Shown piece after piece: positions 1-8,954 of a stretch of DNA of 64,000 nucleotides (its first letter is position 1; the number at the start of each line of letters is the position of its first letter). Origin of the DNA: Fimbriimonadaceae bacterium. GTDB taxonomy: Bacteria > Armatimonadota > Fimbriimonadia > Fimbriimonadales > Fimbriimonadaceae. The notes under the pieces were generated by a model. The model made no database searches, had not been told where the DNA came from, and saw only the letters and a program-made list of their open reading frames with translations. A program made the position numbers and the translations under genes. Location of the stretch: assembly GCA_019638775.1 (NCBI GenBank), contig JAHBTD010000001.1:744001-808000 (forward strand), read 5' to 3'.

Positions 1-330
1 GCCCGGCGGCCAATCGAACTTCCGTCCGCCTAGCAGGTGCATGTGCAGATGGTCCACGGTCTGACCAGCGTCGATGCCCTGATTGATCACCAGACGATAG
101 CCGTCGTCAAGGCCGAACTTCTCGGCGATTTTTCGTGCGGCGTTGATGAGGTGCTGATGATCGCCGGAATTGGGGACGGACGCCACCCCGGCGATCTCTT
201 GTCGGGGCACGATGAGGACGTGGACGGGAGCCTGCGGACTGATGTCCTTAAAGGCGACGCAGTGATCGTCTTCATAGACGATCTCGGCGGGAATCTCTCT
301 TTCGATAATTTTTGTAAACAGAGTTGGCAT
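1..330 (-). CDS. HIT family protein (HinT-like), 3' end cut by the window edge
   Basis: The reverse strand reads an open frame of 110 codons from an ATG at 330 to the window edge with no stop. It begins MPTLFTKIIEREIPAEIVYE and carries the histidine triad HLHMHLLG near the visible end. Members of this family are small purine nucleotide phosphoramidases or hydrolases of about 110-120 residues, so only a few codons should be missing. The substrate cannot be read from sequence. The gene is divergent from the respiratory cluster and separated from it by a repeat-bearing gap. Confidence 0.93.
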   Translation of the reverse strand, partial: MPTLFTKIIEREIPAEIVYEDDHCVAFKDISPQAPVHVLIVPRQEIAGVASVPNSGDHQHLINAARKIAEKFGLDDGYRLVINQGIDAGQTVDHLHMHLLGGRKFDWPPG

Positions 331-964
331 AGGCAAGCTCTGTATTCTGTGTTTAGTTGGGGATGTCCTGCTGCGCTGGACCGGGGGTCTCCTCCCCCTT
401 GATGGGGGACGAACCAAAGGAGGGGGAGATTGGATGGCTCAACCTGCTGAGATAGGGGATTCCTGTGCCTCGGTCTGCCCTTGAGCTGGTGCCGGGGTAA
501 TCGTCACCCTCTCCCCTGCCCCTCTCCCATCAAGGGAGAGGGGATTATCCCGAGTGTAGCCTCCAGCCTGGTTTTCCAGACCGCGAGCGTTTACCAAGAC
601 CAAAGGCGGCTTTTCAATCCATATTTTTTTGTCATTGGCCTAACACCAGCAAAGAGTCCAAATGATCGGGTACATAAGTTGAAGGCAAGCGGAATGGCAA
701 CGAGGATATGCGTCCCTCAATGCTGAGGCTCCTGCTTGACGAACGGTGAGGGTAGCCAGATTTTATGTGTTTCAAACACACAACTTCGCCTCACTGATCT
801 TTTTTGCTCGTTGGGACCCTCGTGAATCAAGAACGAAGAAGCGAATCGGACGAACCTCATCGGAGCTGTTGCGGCATCCTCCCACTGGGTACCGTCATTG
901 CAGCAGGTGAGCTGCATCGTTCGCTATCCCATTCCGACAGAGCAAATTCCCCTTCGGAGGCGAA
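331..964. other. intergenic gap with GGGAGAGG palindromes
   Basis: No convincing gene is visible between the HIT gene and the heme synthase gene. The stretch holds one good copy and one degenerate copy of a dispersed C-rich/G-rich palindrome (around 386-426 and 502-547). It also serves as promoter region for both divergent genes. A GGAGG ribosome binding site precedes the ATG at 965. Confidence 0.6.
502..547. repeat. dispersed palindromic repeat, copy 1
   Basis: A CACCCTCTCCCC leader is followed by a perfect 10-bp stem, CCCCTCTCCC (519-528) pairing with GGGAGAGGGG (534-543) around an ATCAA loop. Nearly the same sequence recurs at 18224-18289 and 18347-18411, and a shorter form at 39391-39410. 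There is no T-run, so it is not a standard intrinsic terminator. Confidence 0.85.
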
Positions 965-2794
965 ATGAAGACCGCCTCTAACTTCGCCAAGTACGCTTTT
1001 GGCGTTCTCATCTACAACCTTTTCGTGATCGCTTGGGGTGTTGCCGTTCGTGCGACGGGATCGGGCGACGGGTGTGGACAGAACTGGCCCAATTGCGATG
1101 GCGCGGTCATCCCGATTTTCCACGACGCGGCGACCTTCCTTGAGTATGGTCACCGTGTCTCCACGATGATTTCTGGCTTGCTCGTGCTTGGAATGATGGC
1201 ATGGGCAATCGTCGGCTTCCCGAAAGGCCACATCGTTCGCAAGGCTTCCGCGGCAACGCTTTTCTTCCTCATTCTCGAAGCTCTTATTGGTCGAGAGTTG
1301 GTGATGAAGGGTTATGTCGTACACGACACGTCTGCGATGAGGGTGTTTTGGCTGTCGGTTCACCTTCTGAACACGCTCGTTTTCATTGGGTGTATCGCTG
1401 CAGTAGTCTTCTGGGCAAGCGGACATGCAACACCCAAGTTCAAGGGTCAGGGAGCGATTGGCTGGGCGATTGGTGCGGCAATCCTTGGCATGTTTGTGCT
1501 TGGCGTGAGCGGCGCGATGAGCGCCCTCGGCGACACGCTTTTCCCGAGCGACGGGCTGCTTAACGGCATCAAGCAAGATTTCACACCGGGCGTACACTTT
1601 CTGGTCAGCCTTCGTCCGCTTCACCCGCTGATTGCGACCTCTGTGGCTCTGTATATGATTCTGTTGGCAGGGTTGCTCGTGAAATTCCGACCCAGCGAAC
1701 ACGTAACGCGTGGCTCGAAGTGGGTCGTCGGATTGGTCATCGTACAGATGGCGATTGGAGTGGTCAATCTCCTGTTGCAGGCTCCGCTCGTGATGCAGCT
1801 GCTTCACCTTCTCGGTGCCGATCTGATGTGGCTCGCCTTCCTTTATCTGAGCATGTCGGCACTGGCGAGCAACGTTCAGCATACAGAGGAGTTCACAGAG
1901 GATCAGGAGCAGGCCCCAGAGCTGCATGGCATGGACCTCGTGAAGGCTTATGTTGCCCTCACTAAGCCCCGAGTCATCAGCCTTCTCCTCTTTACGACCT
2001 TGACCGCGATGATCATGGCGGCAGGCGGGTGGCCGGGCGTGACCCTCTTTAGCATCGTCGCCATCGGCGGCTATATGGCAGCCGGTGCGGCGAACGCGAT
2101 TAACATGGTCATCGACCGTGACATCGACCGGACGATGAAGCGCACAAGCAAGCGTCCGACGGTTACCAGCGCGATCCCTGCGACGAATGCGCTGATGTTT
2201 GGCTTTGGGTTGGCGGCACTGTCATTTGTTCTGCTGTGGCTGGGTGCCAACCTGCTTTGCGCGATCATGGCGCTGGCGGGGCTTGTCTTCTATGTGATCG
2301 TTTACACGCTGATGCTCAAGCGCCGAACCTGGCACAACATCGTGATCGGCGGCGCGGCGGGCTCGTTCCCCCCGATGGTTGGGTGGGCAGCAGTCACAAA
2401 CGATCTTTCGGCATTTGCGTGGATTCTTTTTGCTCTGATTTTTGTCTGGACGCCGGTACACTTCTGGGCGCTGGCTCTCATGATCAAGGACGATTACGCA
2501 AAGGCGGGTGTGCCCATGTTGCCCGTGGTTCGAGGGGAGCGTGTCACGGTCATTCAGATCATGATGTATGCGGTGCTGACCGCGATAATCAGCATTCTGC
2601 CCATGTTCATGAAAAACGTCGGCCTCCTTTACGTGGGCGTCGCCGTCCTGCTCAACGTGGGACTCTTTGTGAAGTGCATCGGATTGTTCAAAACAACCGA
2701 GCGTCCACAGGCTCTCAGTTTGTATAAGTTTTCTATGACATACCTGTTCGCGCTATTTTTGACATTGGCGATTGACCGCATTGGAGGCTGGTGA
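965..2794 (+). CDS. ctaA-ctaB: fused heme A synthase (COX15/CtaA) and protoheme IX farnesyltransferase (CtaB)
   Basis: This 609-residue polytopic membrane protein joins two consecutive enzymes of heme A biosynthesis. Residues 1 to about 310 are COX15/CtaA-like: a Cys pair (C37, C44) in GCGQNWPNC, then an ExxHR motif (E60, H63) of the type that binds heme. From about residue 325 the protein is a UbiA-family CtaB, with the prenyl-diphosphate site DRDIDRTMKRTSKRP (D384, D386, D388). CtaB farnesylates heme B to heme O, and CtaA oxidises heme O to heme A. The start is set by a GGAGG site just upstream. It leads the cluster that encodes a heme-A-using oxidase, which supports the call. Both halves look intact. 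Fusions of these two enzymes are known in some bacteria. Confidence 0.95.
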   Translation: MKTASNFAKYAFGVLIYNLFVIAWGVAVRATGSGDGCGQNWPNCDGAVIPIFHDAATFLEYGHRVSTMISGLLVLGMMAWAIVGFPKGHIVRKASAATLFFLILEALIGRELVMKGYVVHDTSAMRVFWLSVHLLNTLVFIGCIAAVVFWASGHATPKFKGQGAIGWAIGAAILGMFVLGVSGAMSALGDTLFPSDGLLNGIKQDFTPGVHFLVSLRPLHPLIATSVALYMILLAGLLVKFRPSEHVTRGSKWVVGLVIVQMAIGVVNLLLQAPLVMQLLHLLGADLMWLAFLYLSMSALASNVQHTEEFTEDQEQAPELHGMDLVKAYVALTKPRVISLLLFTTLTAMIMAAGGWPGVTLFSIVAIGGYMAAGAANAINMVIDRDIDRTMKRTSKRPTVTSAIPATNALMFGFGLAALSFVLLWLGANLLCAIMALAGLVFYVIVYTLMLKRRTWHNIVIGGAAGSFPPMVGWAAVTNDLSAFAWILFALIFVWTPVHFWALALMIKDDYAKAGVPMLPVVRGERVTVIQIMMYAVLTAIISILPMFMKNVGLLYVGVAVLLNVGLFVKCIGLFKTTERPQALSLYKFSMTYLFALFLTLAIDRIGGW

Positions 2795-2863
2795 TCGGGT
2801 AGTGTTTGTGCGATTTGACGGCGAGATGACGGATTTGATGAATAGATGCGCCGATGGCGTGGT

Positions 2864-2894
2864 AGAAAAGTCGGTCCTTTGGTCCGGCTTTTCT
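2864..2894 (+). other. hairpin between ctaA-ctaB and actA
   Basis: An 11-bp inverted repeat (2864-2874 with 2884-2894, one G-T pair, 9-nt loop) lies between the heme synthase stop and the actA start. The descending arm ends in CTTTTCT. It could attenuate read-through or act as an mRNA processing site, so actA may be expressed at a different level from the upstream gene. The T-run is too short to call a terminator. Confidence 0.4.
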
Positions 2895-2929
2895 GCAATG
2901 ACAGAGGACGAAGTTTAGGGGCTCCAGAT

Positions 2930-3811
2930 ATGGCTCAGATCTTTAAAGAAAGCTCGAATGTGATGGCAAAGCTTAGCTTGATGCTTGGCGCGACGGCGCC
3001 GATCATCTTGCTTTACGCGGGGTCAACGATCACGCGGTCGCCCGCGAACACCAAGGCAGGCGTTGCGCTTAACCAGCCGGTGCCGTTTAGCCACAAGCAC
3101 CACGTGTTTGAGTTGGGCATCGACTGTCGGTACTGCCACGTTGCCGTCGAGAAGTCTGCCGTCGCCAGCGTCCCCACCACAGAGACGTGTATGAGCTGCC
3201 ACTCTCAGATTTGGACGAACTCGCCGCTGCTGGAGCCTGTGCGAAAGAGTTACGAAGATGGGACGCCGTTGGTTTGGAACAAGGTCAACAAAGTTCCTGA
3301 GTTCGTTTACTTCAACCACTCGATTCATATTGAGCGGGGCATCAGTTGTAACCAGTGCCACGGCGCGGTTCAAGAGATGACGATGACATCGAAGGCACAG
3401 GCGTTCTCGATGGACTGGTGTTTGACCTGTCACACCGAGCCAGAGAAGTATCTGCTCAAGCCGGAGCAGATGTTGGCGCATCCTCACGAGCCAATGAAGC
3501 CGGACAGGAGCAAATTTCACAGCGCTAAGGAGTTCGATGCAGCGATGGAGGAGTATCCGAAGGAAGTTGCCAAGTATCAGGCCGCTGTGGAGACTTATAA
3601 GAAGGACATTCAGATGTCTCCCCGACAACAGGTTTTTGAGCTTTATCACATGTACCAAAGAGGGGACCGGCTTACGCCGCGAGGATACGACCTCACCAAG
3701 GGCTTAACGCACTCACTTTCGAGCGACGACCTTAAAGAGGGGCGTGAACTTGTCAAGAAGTACAAGGTCGAGAACGAGCAGCTCAGGGACTGCTACATCT
3801 GCCACCGTTAG
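2930..3811 (+). CDS. actA: alternative complex III subunit A, pentaheme cytochrome c
   Basis: The 293-residue protein has one N-terminal membrane anchor followed by five CxxCH heme c sites, at C66, C87, C140, C164 and C288. Five hemes, one anchor and the position just upstream of an actB gene match ActA of alternative complex III, a menaquinol-oxidising complex that replaces the bc1 complex. I chose the ATG at 2930 (MAQIFKESS) because an AGGGG site lies about 8 nt upstream. An earlier in-frame start at 2846 would add an implausible Arg-rich leader overlapping the hairpin. Confidence 0.93.
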   Translation: MAQIFKESSNVMAKLSLMLGATAPIILLYAGSTITRSPANTKAGVALNQPVPFSHKHHVFELGIDCRYCHVAVEKSAVASVPTTETCMSCHSQIWTNSPLLEPVRKSYEDGTPLVWNKVNKVPEFVYFNHSIHIERGISCNQCHGAVQEMTMTSKAQAFSMDWCLTCHTEPEKYLLKPEQMLAHPHEPMKPDRSKFHSAKEFDAAMEEYPKEVAKYQAAVETYKKDIQMSPRQQVFELYHMYQRGDRLTPRGYDLTKGLTHSLSSDDLKEGRELVKKYKVENEQLRDCYICHR

Positions 3812-3827
3812 GCGCAAAGGATTGAGC

Positions 3828-6800
3828 ATGGACAACAGGAAGGAAGGGTTCAATTTAGAGGAGATCAGGAAGCGTCTCCAGGGCTCGAAGGGTAAAGAGT
3901 TCTGGCGCAATCTTGATCAGGTTGCGGAGACTCCCGAGTTTCGGCGATGGGCAGACGACGAGTTCCCCGAGCGTCAGAGCATGCTCGAAGTGGACCGTCG
4001 GTCGTTTATCAAGCTGATGGGAGCGACGATGGTGATGGCCTCCCTCGCCGGATGCCGCCATCTCCCTGAGGACAAGATCGTTCCTCGCGTGGTCGCGCCC
4101 GAGGATCAAGTTCCTGGGAAGCCGCTTTCTTACGCCACGGCGATGACGCTCAACGGCTTTGCGAAGCCGCTTTGGGCGACGAGCCGGTCGGGACGACCGG
4201 TCAAGCTCGACGGAAACGGAGACCATCCGGCGAGTTTGGGATCGACCGACGTTCTCGGTCAGATGGCGATTTGGACGATGTACGACCCCGACCGACAGCA
4301 GGTCGTTCAGGAAGGGCCTCTGCCGAGTTCGTGGGATTCGTATTTTGCCGACGTTCGCACCAGCCTTGAGCAAAAGCGAGATGCGGGCGTTGCCATCCTT
4401 ACGGGAACGGTGACCTCGCCGACACTCGCGGCGGTCATCCAAAAATTCGTCAGCGCCTACCCAAATACAACTTGGCACCAATACGAATCCACCAGCCGAG
4501 ACAACGTTCGCGAAGGCTCAAAGATGGCGTTTGGTGGTTATTACGAAGCGGTTTATGACTTCAAGAACGCCGATGTCGTCTTCTCGCTCGACGCTGACTT
4601 CTTTGCCACTGGGCCAGGCAACGTTCGATATGCCCGAGACTTTGCCACACGAAGACAGGTCAGCCCATCTCCAGACAACCTGAACCGGATGTATGCGGTG
4701 GAGAGCACCCCGTCTATGACGGGAGCCGCTGCCGATCACTTTGTGGGTGTCAAGCCAAGCCAGGTGGAAAGCGTGGCGTTTGCCATCGCCTCAAGACTGG
4801 GAGTCGACGTCGCCGGGGCAAAGACACCGATCGACGGCGTCTTTTTGGATTCTGCAGTTGCTGACCTTCAAGCTGCTGGTTCACGCGGTTTGGTGATCGC
4901 TGGCGACCATCAGCCGCCGGTTGTCCACGCGCTCGCCCATGCCATCAATGCCACGCTCGGCAGCGTTGGCACCACCGTACGCTATATCGCCTCGCCCGAA
5001 GTTCGACCCGAGAACCACACCGCGTCGATTAAGGCGCTCGTGGATCGAATCGCCGCACAGAAGGTTGATCATCTGATCATCCTTGGCGGCAATCCGGCTT
5101 ACACAGCCCCGACGGATATCGACTTTGCTTCGGCGATGCGGAAGGTTCACAAGGTTTCTTACCTTGGACTTTATGCGGACGAAACTGCGAACGCCCTCAC
5201 TCCTGAAGGAAGCACGGGCGGCGGACGCTGGTTCCTGCCTTCGACTCACTTCTTGGAAGAATGGGGCGACGCACGCTCCTTTGATGGCACCTTGACGAGC
5301 ATTCAGCCGCTGATCGCACCTCTTTATGAGGGCAAATCGGCGACTGAGCTTTTGCTGAGTTTGATGGGTGACCCGCGCAAGGTTCGCGATGTGATGCGCG
5401 AGACGTGGAAGTCGTGGCTTCCGGCAGGCAATGCCGAGCACGAGTTTGAAAGAGTGCTGGAAGTTGGCCTCTTGAAGGGCTCTTCAAGCCCACAGGTTAG
5501 CGTCAGTCTTGCGGGCAGCGCGAGCGCATGGCCAAGGACAGCGCCGAGCAACAACCCCGAACTGCTGGTGCTTCCCGACCCTACCATCCACGGTGGTGAA
5601 TTTGCGAACTCGGGCTGGGCGATGGAACTGCCGATCCCGATGACATCGCTGTGTTGGGACAACGCGTTTTACATGTCGGCTAAGACCGCCGCCGATTGGG
5701 GTCTCGAATCGAACGATGAGATCAGCCTGACGGCGAACGGCAACGCTACAAAAGGTCTTGTCTGGGTTCTGCCCGGACATCCGAACGGGGTTGTGACCGC
5801 CCATCTGGGATATGGGCACAACTGGGGACGTATCGCCGAGAGCGTCGGATTTAATGCGGGGCGCTACCGCACGACGGCGGCGATGAGCATCTTGCAGATT
5901 GAGCGCCCGCCCAAGAAGCTCCGCCGGGTGGGCGGAACGGACGCGCTCTGCACCATCCAAATGCACAACCAGATGGAGGGTGGAGACCTGGTGCGGTCGG
6001 GAACGGTTGCGGAACTGAAGACCAATCCGGCCCTGACTCCCGAGCATCACCACGACTTTGGCGAACCCACGCTCTACAATGACAAGGAGTTTGAGTACGA
6101 CGGTTACAAGTGGGCGATGACGATCGACCTGAACCTCTGCATCGGTTGTGGAGTGTGTACGATCGCTTGCCAGACCGAAAACAACATCCCAACCGTCGGC
6201 AAGATTCAAGTTCAGCGCGGACGTGAGATGCACTGGATTCGTGTGGACCGGTACTACACTGGCCCGGACGACCACCCTGGGCAGGTGGTGTTTCAGCCGG
6301 TGCCATGTATGCAGTGTGAGAACGCGCCGTGCGAGCCGGTCTGTCCGGTCGCGGCGACCACTCACAGCAAAGAGGGCCTTAACCAGATGGTTTATAACCG
6401 CTGCGTTGGAACTCGGTACTGCTCGAACAACTGCCCCTACAAGGTGCGCCGGTTCAACTATCTGAACTTTGGAGACCGCGAGGATTATCCAAGCTACGAC
6501 ATGCACGACATGGAAGATCAGAAAGAGCGTCCGAAGGCACGACGACAGAATGCGCCTTCGCTCAAGCTGCTGAACAACCCTGACGTGACCGTGCGCGGAC
6601 GCGGTGTGATGGAGAAATGCACCTACTGCGTGCAGCGCATCAATGCAGCAAGGATCGATGCGAAGAAGCAAGGTCGCAAGATTGAAGACGGCGAGATTTT
6701 GACCGCGTGTCAGCAAGCCTGTCCGACTCATGCGATCACCTTCGGCGACATGTCCAACCCGAATTCGGCAGTTTCTAAGACACGAGCGGATGGCCGCAAC

Positions 6801-6923
6801 TACGTGCTCTTGAAAGAAGTGAATACCCGACCGCGAACGAGCTATCTCGGACGCGTCAGAAACGTAAACCGCGCACTGCATGAGGCCGAGATGGCCATGA
6901 TGCCCAAGGAGGAAGGCCACTAA
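3828..6923 (+). CDS. actB: alternative complex III subunit B (ActB1-B2 fusion), iron-sulfur protein
   Basis: This 1031-residue protein opens with a soluble region and a DRRSFIKLMG...SLAGC segment resembling a Tat-type signal joined to a lipobox. A long molybdopterin-oxidoreductase-like domain follows, which in ActB proteins is believed to lack the Mo cofactor. The C-terminal ferredoxin-like domain has four cysteine clusters: CIGCGVCTIAC from C771, CMQCENAPCEPVC, CVGTRYCSNNC from C859, and CTYC with CQQACP. In the third cluster T862 stands where a fourth Cys is expected, which predicts a [3Fe-4S] centre. The start at 3828 is chosen over 3744, which would overlap actA. The stop overlaps actC by one base. 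Confidence 0.94.
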   Translation: MDNRKEGFNLEEIRKRLQGSKGKEFWRNLDQVAETPEFRRWADDEFPERQSMLEVDRRSFIKLMGATMVMASLAGCRHLPEDKIVPRVVAPEDQVPGKPLSYATAMTLNGFAKPLWATSRSGRPVKLDGNGDHPASLGSTDVLGQMAIWTMYDPDRQQVVQEGPLPSSWDSYFADVRTSLEQKRDAGVAILTGTVTSPTLAAVIQKFVSAYPNTTWHQYESTSRDNVREGSKMAFGGYYEAVYDFKNADVVFSLDADFFATGPGNVRYARDFATRRQVSPSPDNLNRMYAVESTPSMTGAAADHFVGVKPSQVESVAFAIASRLGVDVAGAKTPIDGVFLDSAVADLQAAGSRGLVIAGDHQPPVVHALAHAINATLGSVGTTVRYIASPEVRPENHTASIKALVDRIAAQKVDHLIILGGNPAYTAPTDIDFASAMRKVHKVSYLGLYADETANALTPEGSTGGGRWFLPSTHFLEEWGDARSFDGTLTSIQPLIAPLYEGKSATELLLSLMGDPRKVRDVMRETWKSWLPAGNAEHEFERVLEVGLLKGSSSPQVSVSLAGSASAWPRTAPSNNPELLVLPDPTIHGGEFANSGWAMELPIPMTSLCWDNAFYMSAKTAADWGLESNDEISLTANGNATKGLVWVLPGHPNGVVTAHLGYGHNWGRIAESVGFNAGRYRTTAAMSILQIERPPKKLRRVGGTDALCTIQMHNQMEGGDLVRSGTVAELKTNPALTPEHHHDFGEPTLYNDKEFEYDGYKWAMTIDLNLCIGCGVCTIACQTENNIPTVGKIQVQRGREMHWIRVDRYYTGPDDHPGQVVFQPVPCMQCENAPCEPVCPVAATTHSKEGLNQMVYNRCVGTRYCSNNCPYKVRRFNYLNFGDREDYPSYDMHDMEDQKERPKARRQNAPSLKLLNNPDVTVRGRGVMEKCTYCVQRINAARIDAKKQGRKIEDGEILTACQQACPTHAITFGDMSNPNSAVSKTRADGRNYVLLKEVNTRPRTSYLGRVRNVNRALHEAEMAMMPKEEGH

Positions 6924-8368
6924 TGGCAAAGGCATTGCAAGACCAGGAACAGTTTGAAAAGCTGATAACCGGCCATCAGACGTACGCTTCGATTGAAGAC
7001 TCGATCGACTCTGTCGTCCTTGACCAGCAGCGCCACAAAAAAGTCTGGTACATGGCCTTTCTGATGGCCTTTGGTGGCGTGAACGCGCTCGTTCTCGCCG
7101 TTGCTTACCTGGTTTACATGGGTATTGGTATCTGGGGCAACAACCAGCCGGTTGGCTGGGCGTTCGATATCATTAACTTTGTCTGGTGGATTGGTATCGG
7201 CCACGCGGGAACGCTGATTTCGGCGATTCTTCTTCTGCTGAGGCAGCAGTGGCGTAACTCCATTAACCGTTTTGCCGAGGCGATGACCCTCTTTGCCGTC
7301 ATGTGCGCGGGAATGTATCCACTCCTGCACACGGGTCGTCCGTGGGTTGCCTACTGGCTGTTCCCCTATCCTAACTGGATGGGCTTGTGGCCTCAGTTCC
7401 GCAGTCCGTTGGTGTGGGACGTCTTTGCGGTTTCCACCTATATCACCGTATCTGCCCTTTTCTGGTTCATCGGCCTGATCCCCGACTTTGCGACGCTTCG
7501 AGACAAGACGAAAAAGATGTTCGTGAGGAAGATTTGGGGGCTGCTTGCGATGGGTTGGCGAGGCTCTTCCCGCCACTGGCAACGATACGAAACGGCTTAT
7601 CTGATTCTTGCTGGACTTTCGACTCCGCTGGTTCTGTCGGTTCACTCTATCGTGTCCCTCGACTTTGCGCAGTCTATCGTCCCCGGCTGGAACGTCACCC
7701 TGTTCCCGCCCTACTTCGTCGCTGGCGCGGTGTTTGCCGGATTCGCGATGGTTATCCTGCTTGCGGTGCCCACTCGAAAGTGGTACAGCCTGGAGCACCT
7801 GATCACGATGAAGCACTTCGACTGGATGGCGAAGATTATGCTCGCCACCGGCTTGATCGTGTGTTACGGCTACTTCTGCGAGGTGTATTACGCGTATTAC
7901 AGCGGCGCGAAGTTCGAGCTGCAGCTGATGCACTTCCGACTGCACGGACCGTATGCGTTCCTTTACTACGCTCTGTGGGTCTGCAACTGCGTTTGTATCT
8001 TGCCGCTATGGATTCCCAAGGTGCGCAAGAGCATTCCGGCTCTGCTGGCGATCTCTGGCGCGGTCACGATCGGTATGTGGCTGGAGCGATTTGTCATCAT
8101 CCCGATGTCGCTGACGCGCGACTATATGCCGTCGGCCTGGGGCAACTACTACCCCACGTTCTGGGACTTCATGATGTTTGGCGGCACCATCGGCTTCTTC
8201 ATCTTTATGATGCTGCTGTTCGTGCGGTTCATCCCGGCGATCAACATCTTCGAAATGAAGGACCTTCTCCACAAGCTGCTCCACAACGACAACGGACACG
8301 GGCACGGAAAGGGCAAGGATCATGGGCACGGCCCGATGGCTCCTCAGCCCGCCGGAGGTGGAGAATGA
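6923..8368 (+). CDS. actC: alternative complex III subunit C, NrfD-like quinol-binding membrane protein
   Basis: The 481-residue protein is an NrfD/PsrC-type polytopic membrane protein with about ten hydrophobic segments. It contains the family signature WWIGIGHAGTLISAILLLLRQ. Such subunits bind menaquinol and pass electrons to the iron-sulfur subunit. The C-terminal tail is rich in His and Gly (HGHGKGKDHGHG) and may be a disordered or metal-binding end. It is translationally coupled to actB (TAATG overlap). ActF downstream is a paralogue, as expected for this complex. Confidence 0.93.
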   Translation: MAKALQDQEQFEKLITGHQTYASIEDSIDSVVLDQQRHKKVWYMAFLMAFGGVNALVLAVAYLVYMGIGIWGNNQPVGWAFDIINFVWWIGIGHAGTLISAILLLLRQQWRNSINRFAEAMTLFAVMCAGMYPLLHTGRPWVAYWLFPYPNWMGLWPQFRSPLVWDVFAVSTYITVSALFWFIGLIPDFATLRDKTKKMFVRKIWGLLAMGWRGSSRHWQRYETAYLILAGLSTPLVLSVHSIVSLDFAQSIVPGWNVTLFPPYFVAGAVFAGFAMVILLAVPTRKWYSLEHLITMKHFDWMAKIMLATGLIVCYGYFCEVYYAYYSGAKFELQLMHFRLHGPYAFLYYALWVCNCVCILPLWIPKVRKSIPALLAISGAVTIGMWLERFVIIPMSLTRDYMPSAWGNYYPTFWDFMMFGGTIGFFIFMMLLFVRFIPAINIFEMKDLLHKLLHNDNGHGHGKGKDHGHGPMAPQPAGGGE

Positions 8369-8402
8369 GATTAGGATTCAAACTCGTGGAGGTTATGCAG
8401 CC

Positions 8403-8954
8403 ATGCATGTAGAAGCGCCTAAGAACCCCGTTCACGGAATGATCGCCGAGTTTGACGGACCGGACGAGATTCTGGAAGCTGCCGTCAAGACCAAAGAGGC
8501 AGGCTTTAAGAAGATCGAGGCTTACACGCCGTTTCCAGTTCACGGGCTTGCCGACGTTATCGACAAAGAGGATCACCGCGTGAAGTGGATCATCTTCCTT
8601 GGCGGCGCTATGGGCGTGGCGGCGGGCTATGGTCTGCAGTATTGGGTTTCGGTTTATGCGTACGCTCACAACGTGGGTGGAAAGCCGCTCCAAAGCTGGC
8701 CCGCGTTCATCCCGATCACGTTTGAGTGCATGGTTTTGTTCGCATCGTTCGCGGCCGTGATTGGCATGCTTGGCCTGAACGGCCTTCCCCGCCCCCATCA
8801 CCCAATCTTCAATGCAAAGAACTTTGAGTTTGCCTCGCGAAGCAAATTCTTCCTTTGCGTGGAGGTTGAGGATGAGAAGTACGACCGCGATGAGACGGAG
8901 GCTTTCTTGAAGGGTCTCGGCGCAAAAGAGGTCTCGGAGGTTCTCAATGGCTAA
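8403..8954 (+). CDS. actD: alternative complex III subunit D, two-helix membrane protein
   Basis: The 183-residue protein (MHVEAPKNPVHGMIAEFDGP) has an N-terminal soluble part with a TPFPVHGL motif typical of ActD (DUF3341). Two hydrophobic segments follow, then a cytoplasmic tail of charged residues. A GGAGG site about 12 nt upstream supports this start. An earlier in-frame start at 8322 lies inside actC and was rejected. It overlaps actE by 8 bases, indicating coupled translation. Confidence 0.9.
   Translation: MHVEAPKNPVHGMIAEFDGPDEILEAAVKTKEAGFKKIEAYTPFPVHGLADVIDKEDHRVKWIIFLGGAMGVAAGYGLQYWVSVYAYAHNVGGKPLQSWPAFIPITFECMVLFASFAAVIGMLGLNGLPRPHHPIFNAKNFEFASRSKFFLCVEVEDEKYDRDETEAFLKGLGAKEVSEVLNG

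Noticed and set aside
502-547. Intrinsic terminator of the HIT or heme synthase region
   Set aside because: There is no T-run after the stem and no gene ends nearby on the matching strand; it is better explained as a dispersed palindrome.
481-726. Small open frame in the first intergenic gap
   Set aside because: It is made of the palindrome repeat sequence and has no ribosome site or domain.
857-1927. Long minus-strand open frame of 356 codons opposite ctaA-ctaB
   Set aside because: It is Arg/His-rich and has no domain; it lies antisense to a clear conserved gene and comes from the codon bias of that gene.
5484-6935. Minus-strand open frame of 483 codons opposite actB
   Set aside because: It is antisense to the conserved iron-sulfur domain and its protein has no recognisable motif.
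7387-8412. Plus-strand 341-codon frame overlapping actC in another frame
   Set aside because: The protein is Arg/Leu-rich and unconserved-looking; actC in its own frame has the NrfD signature.
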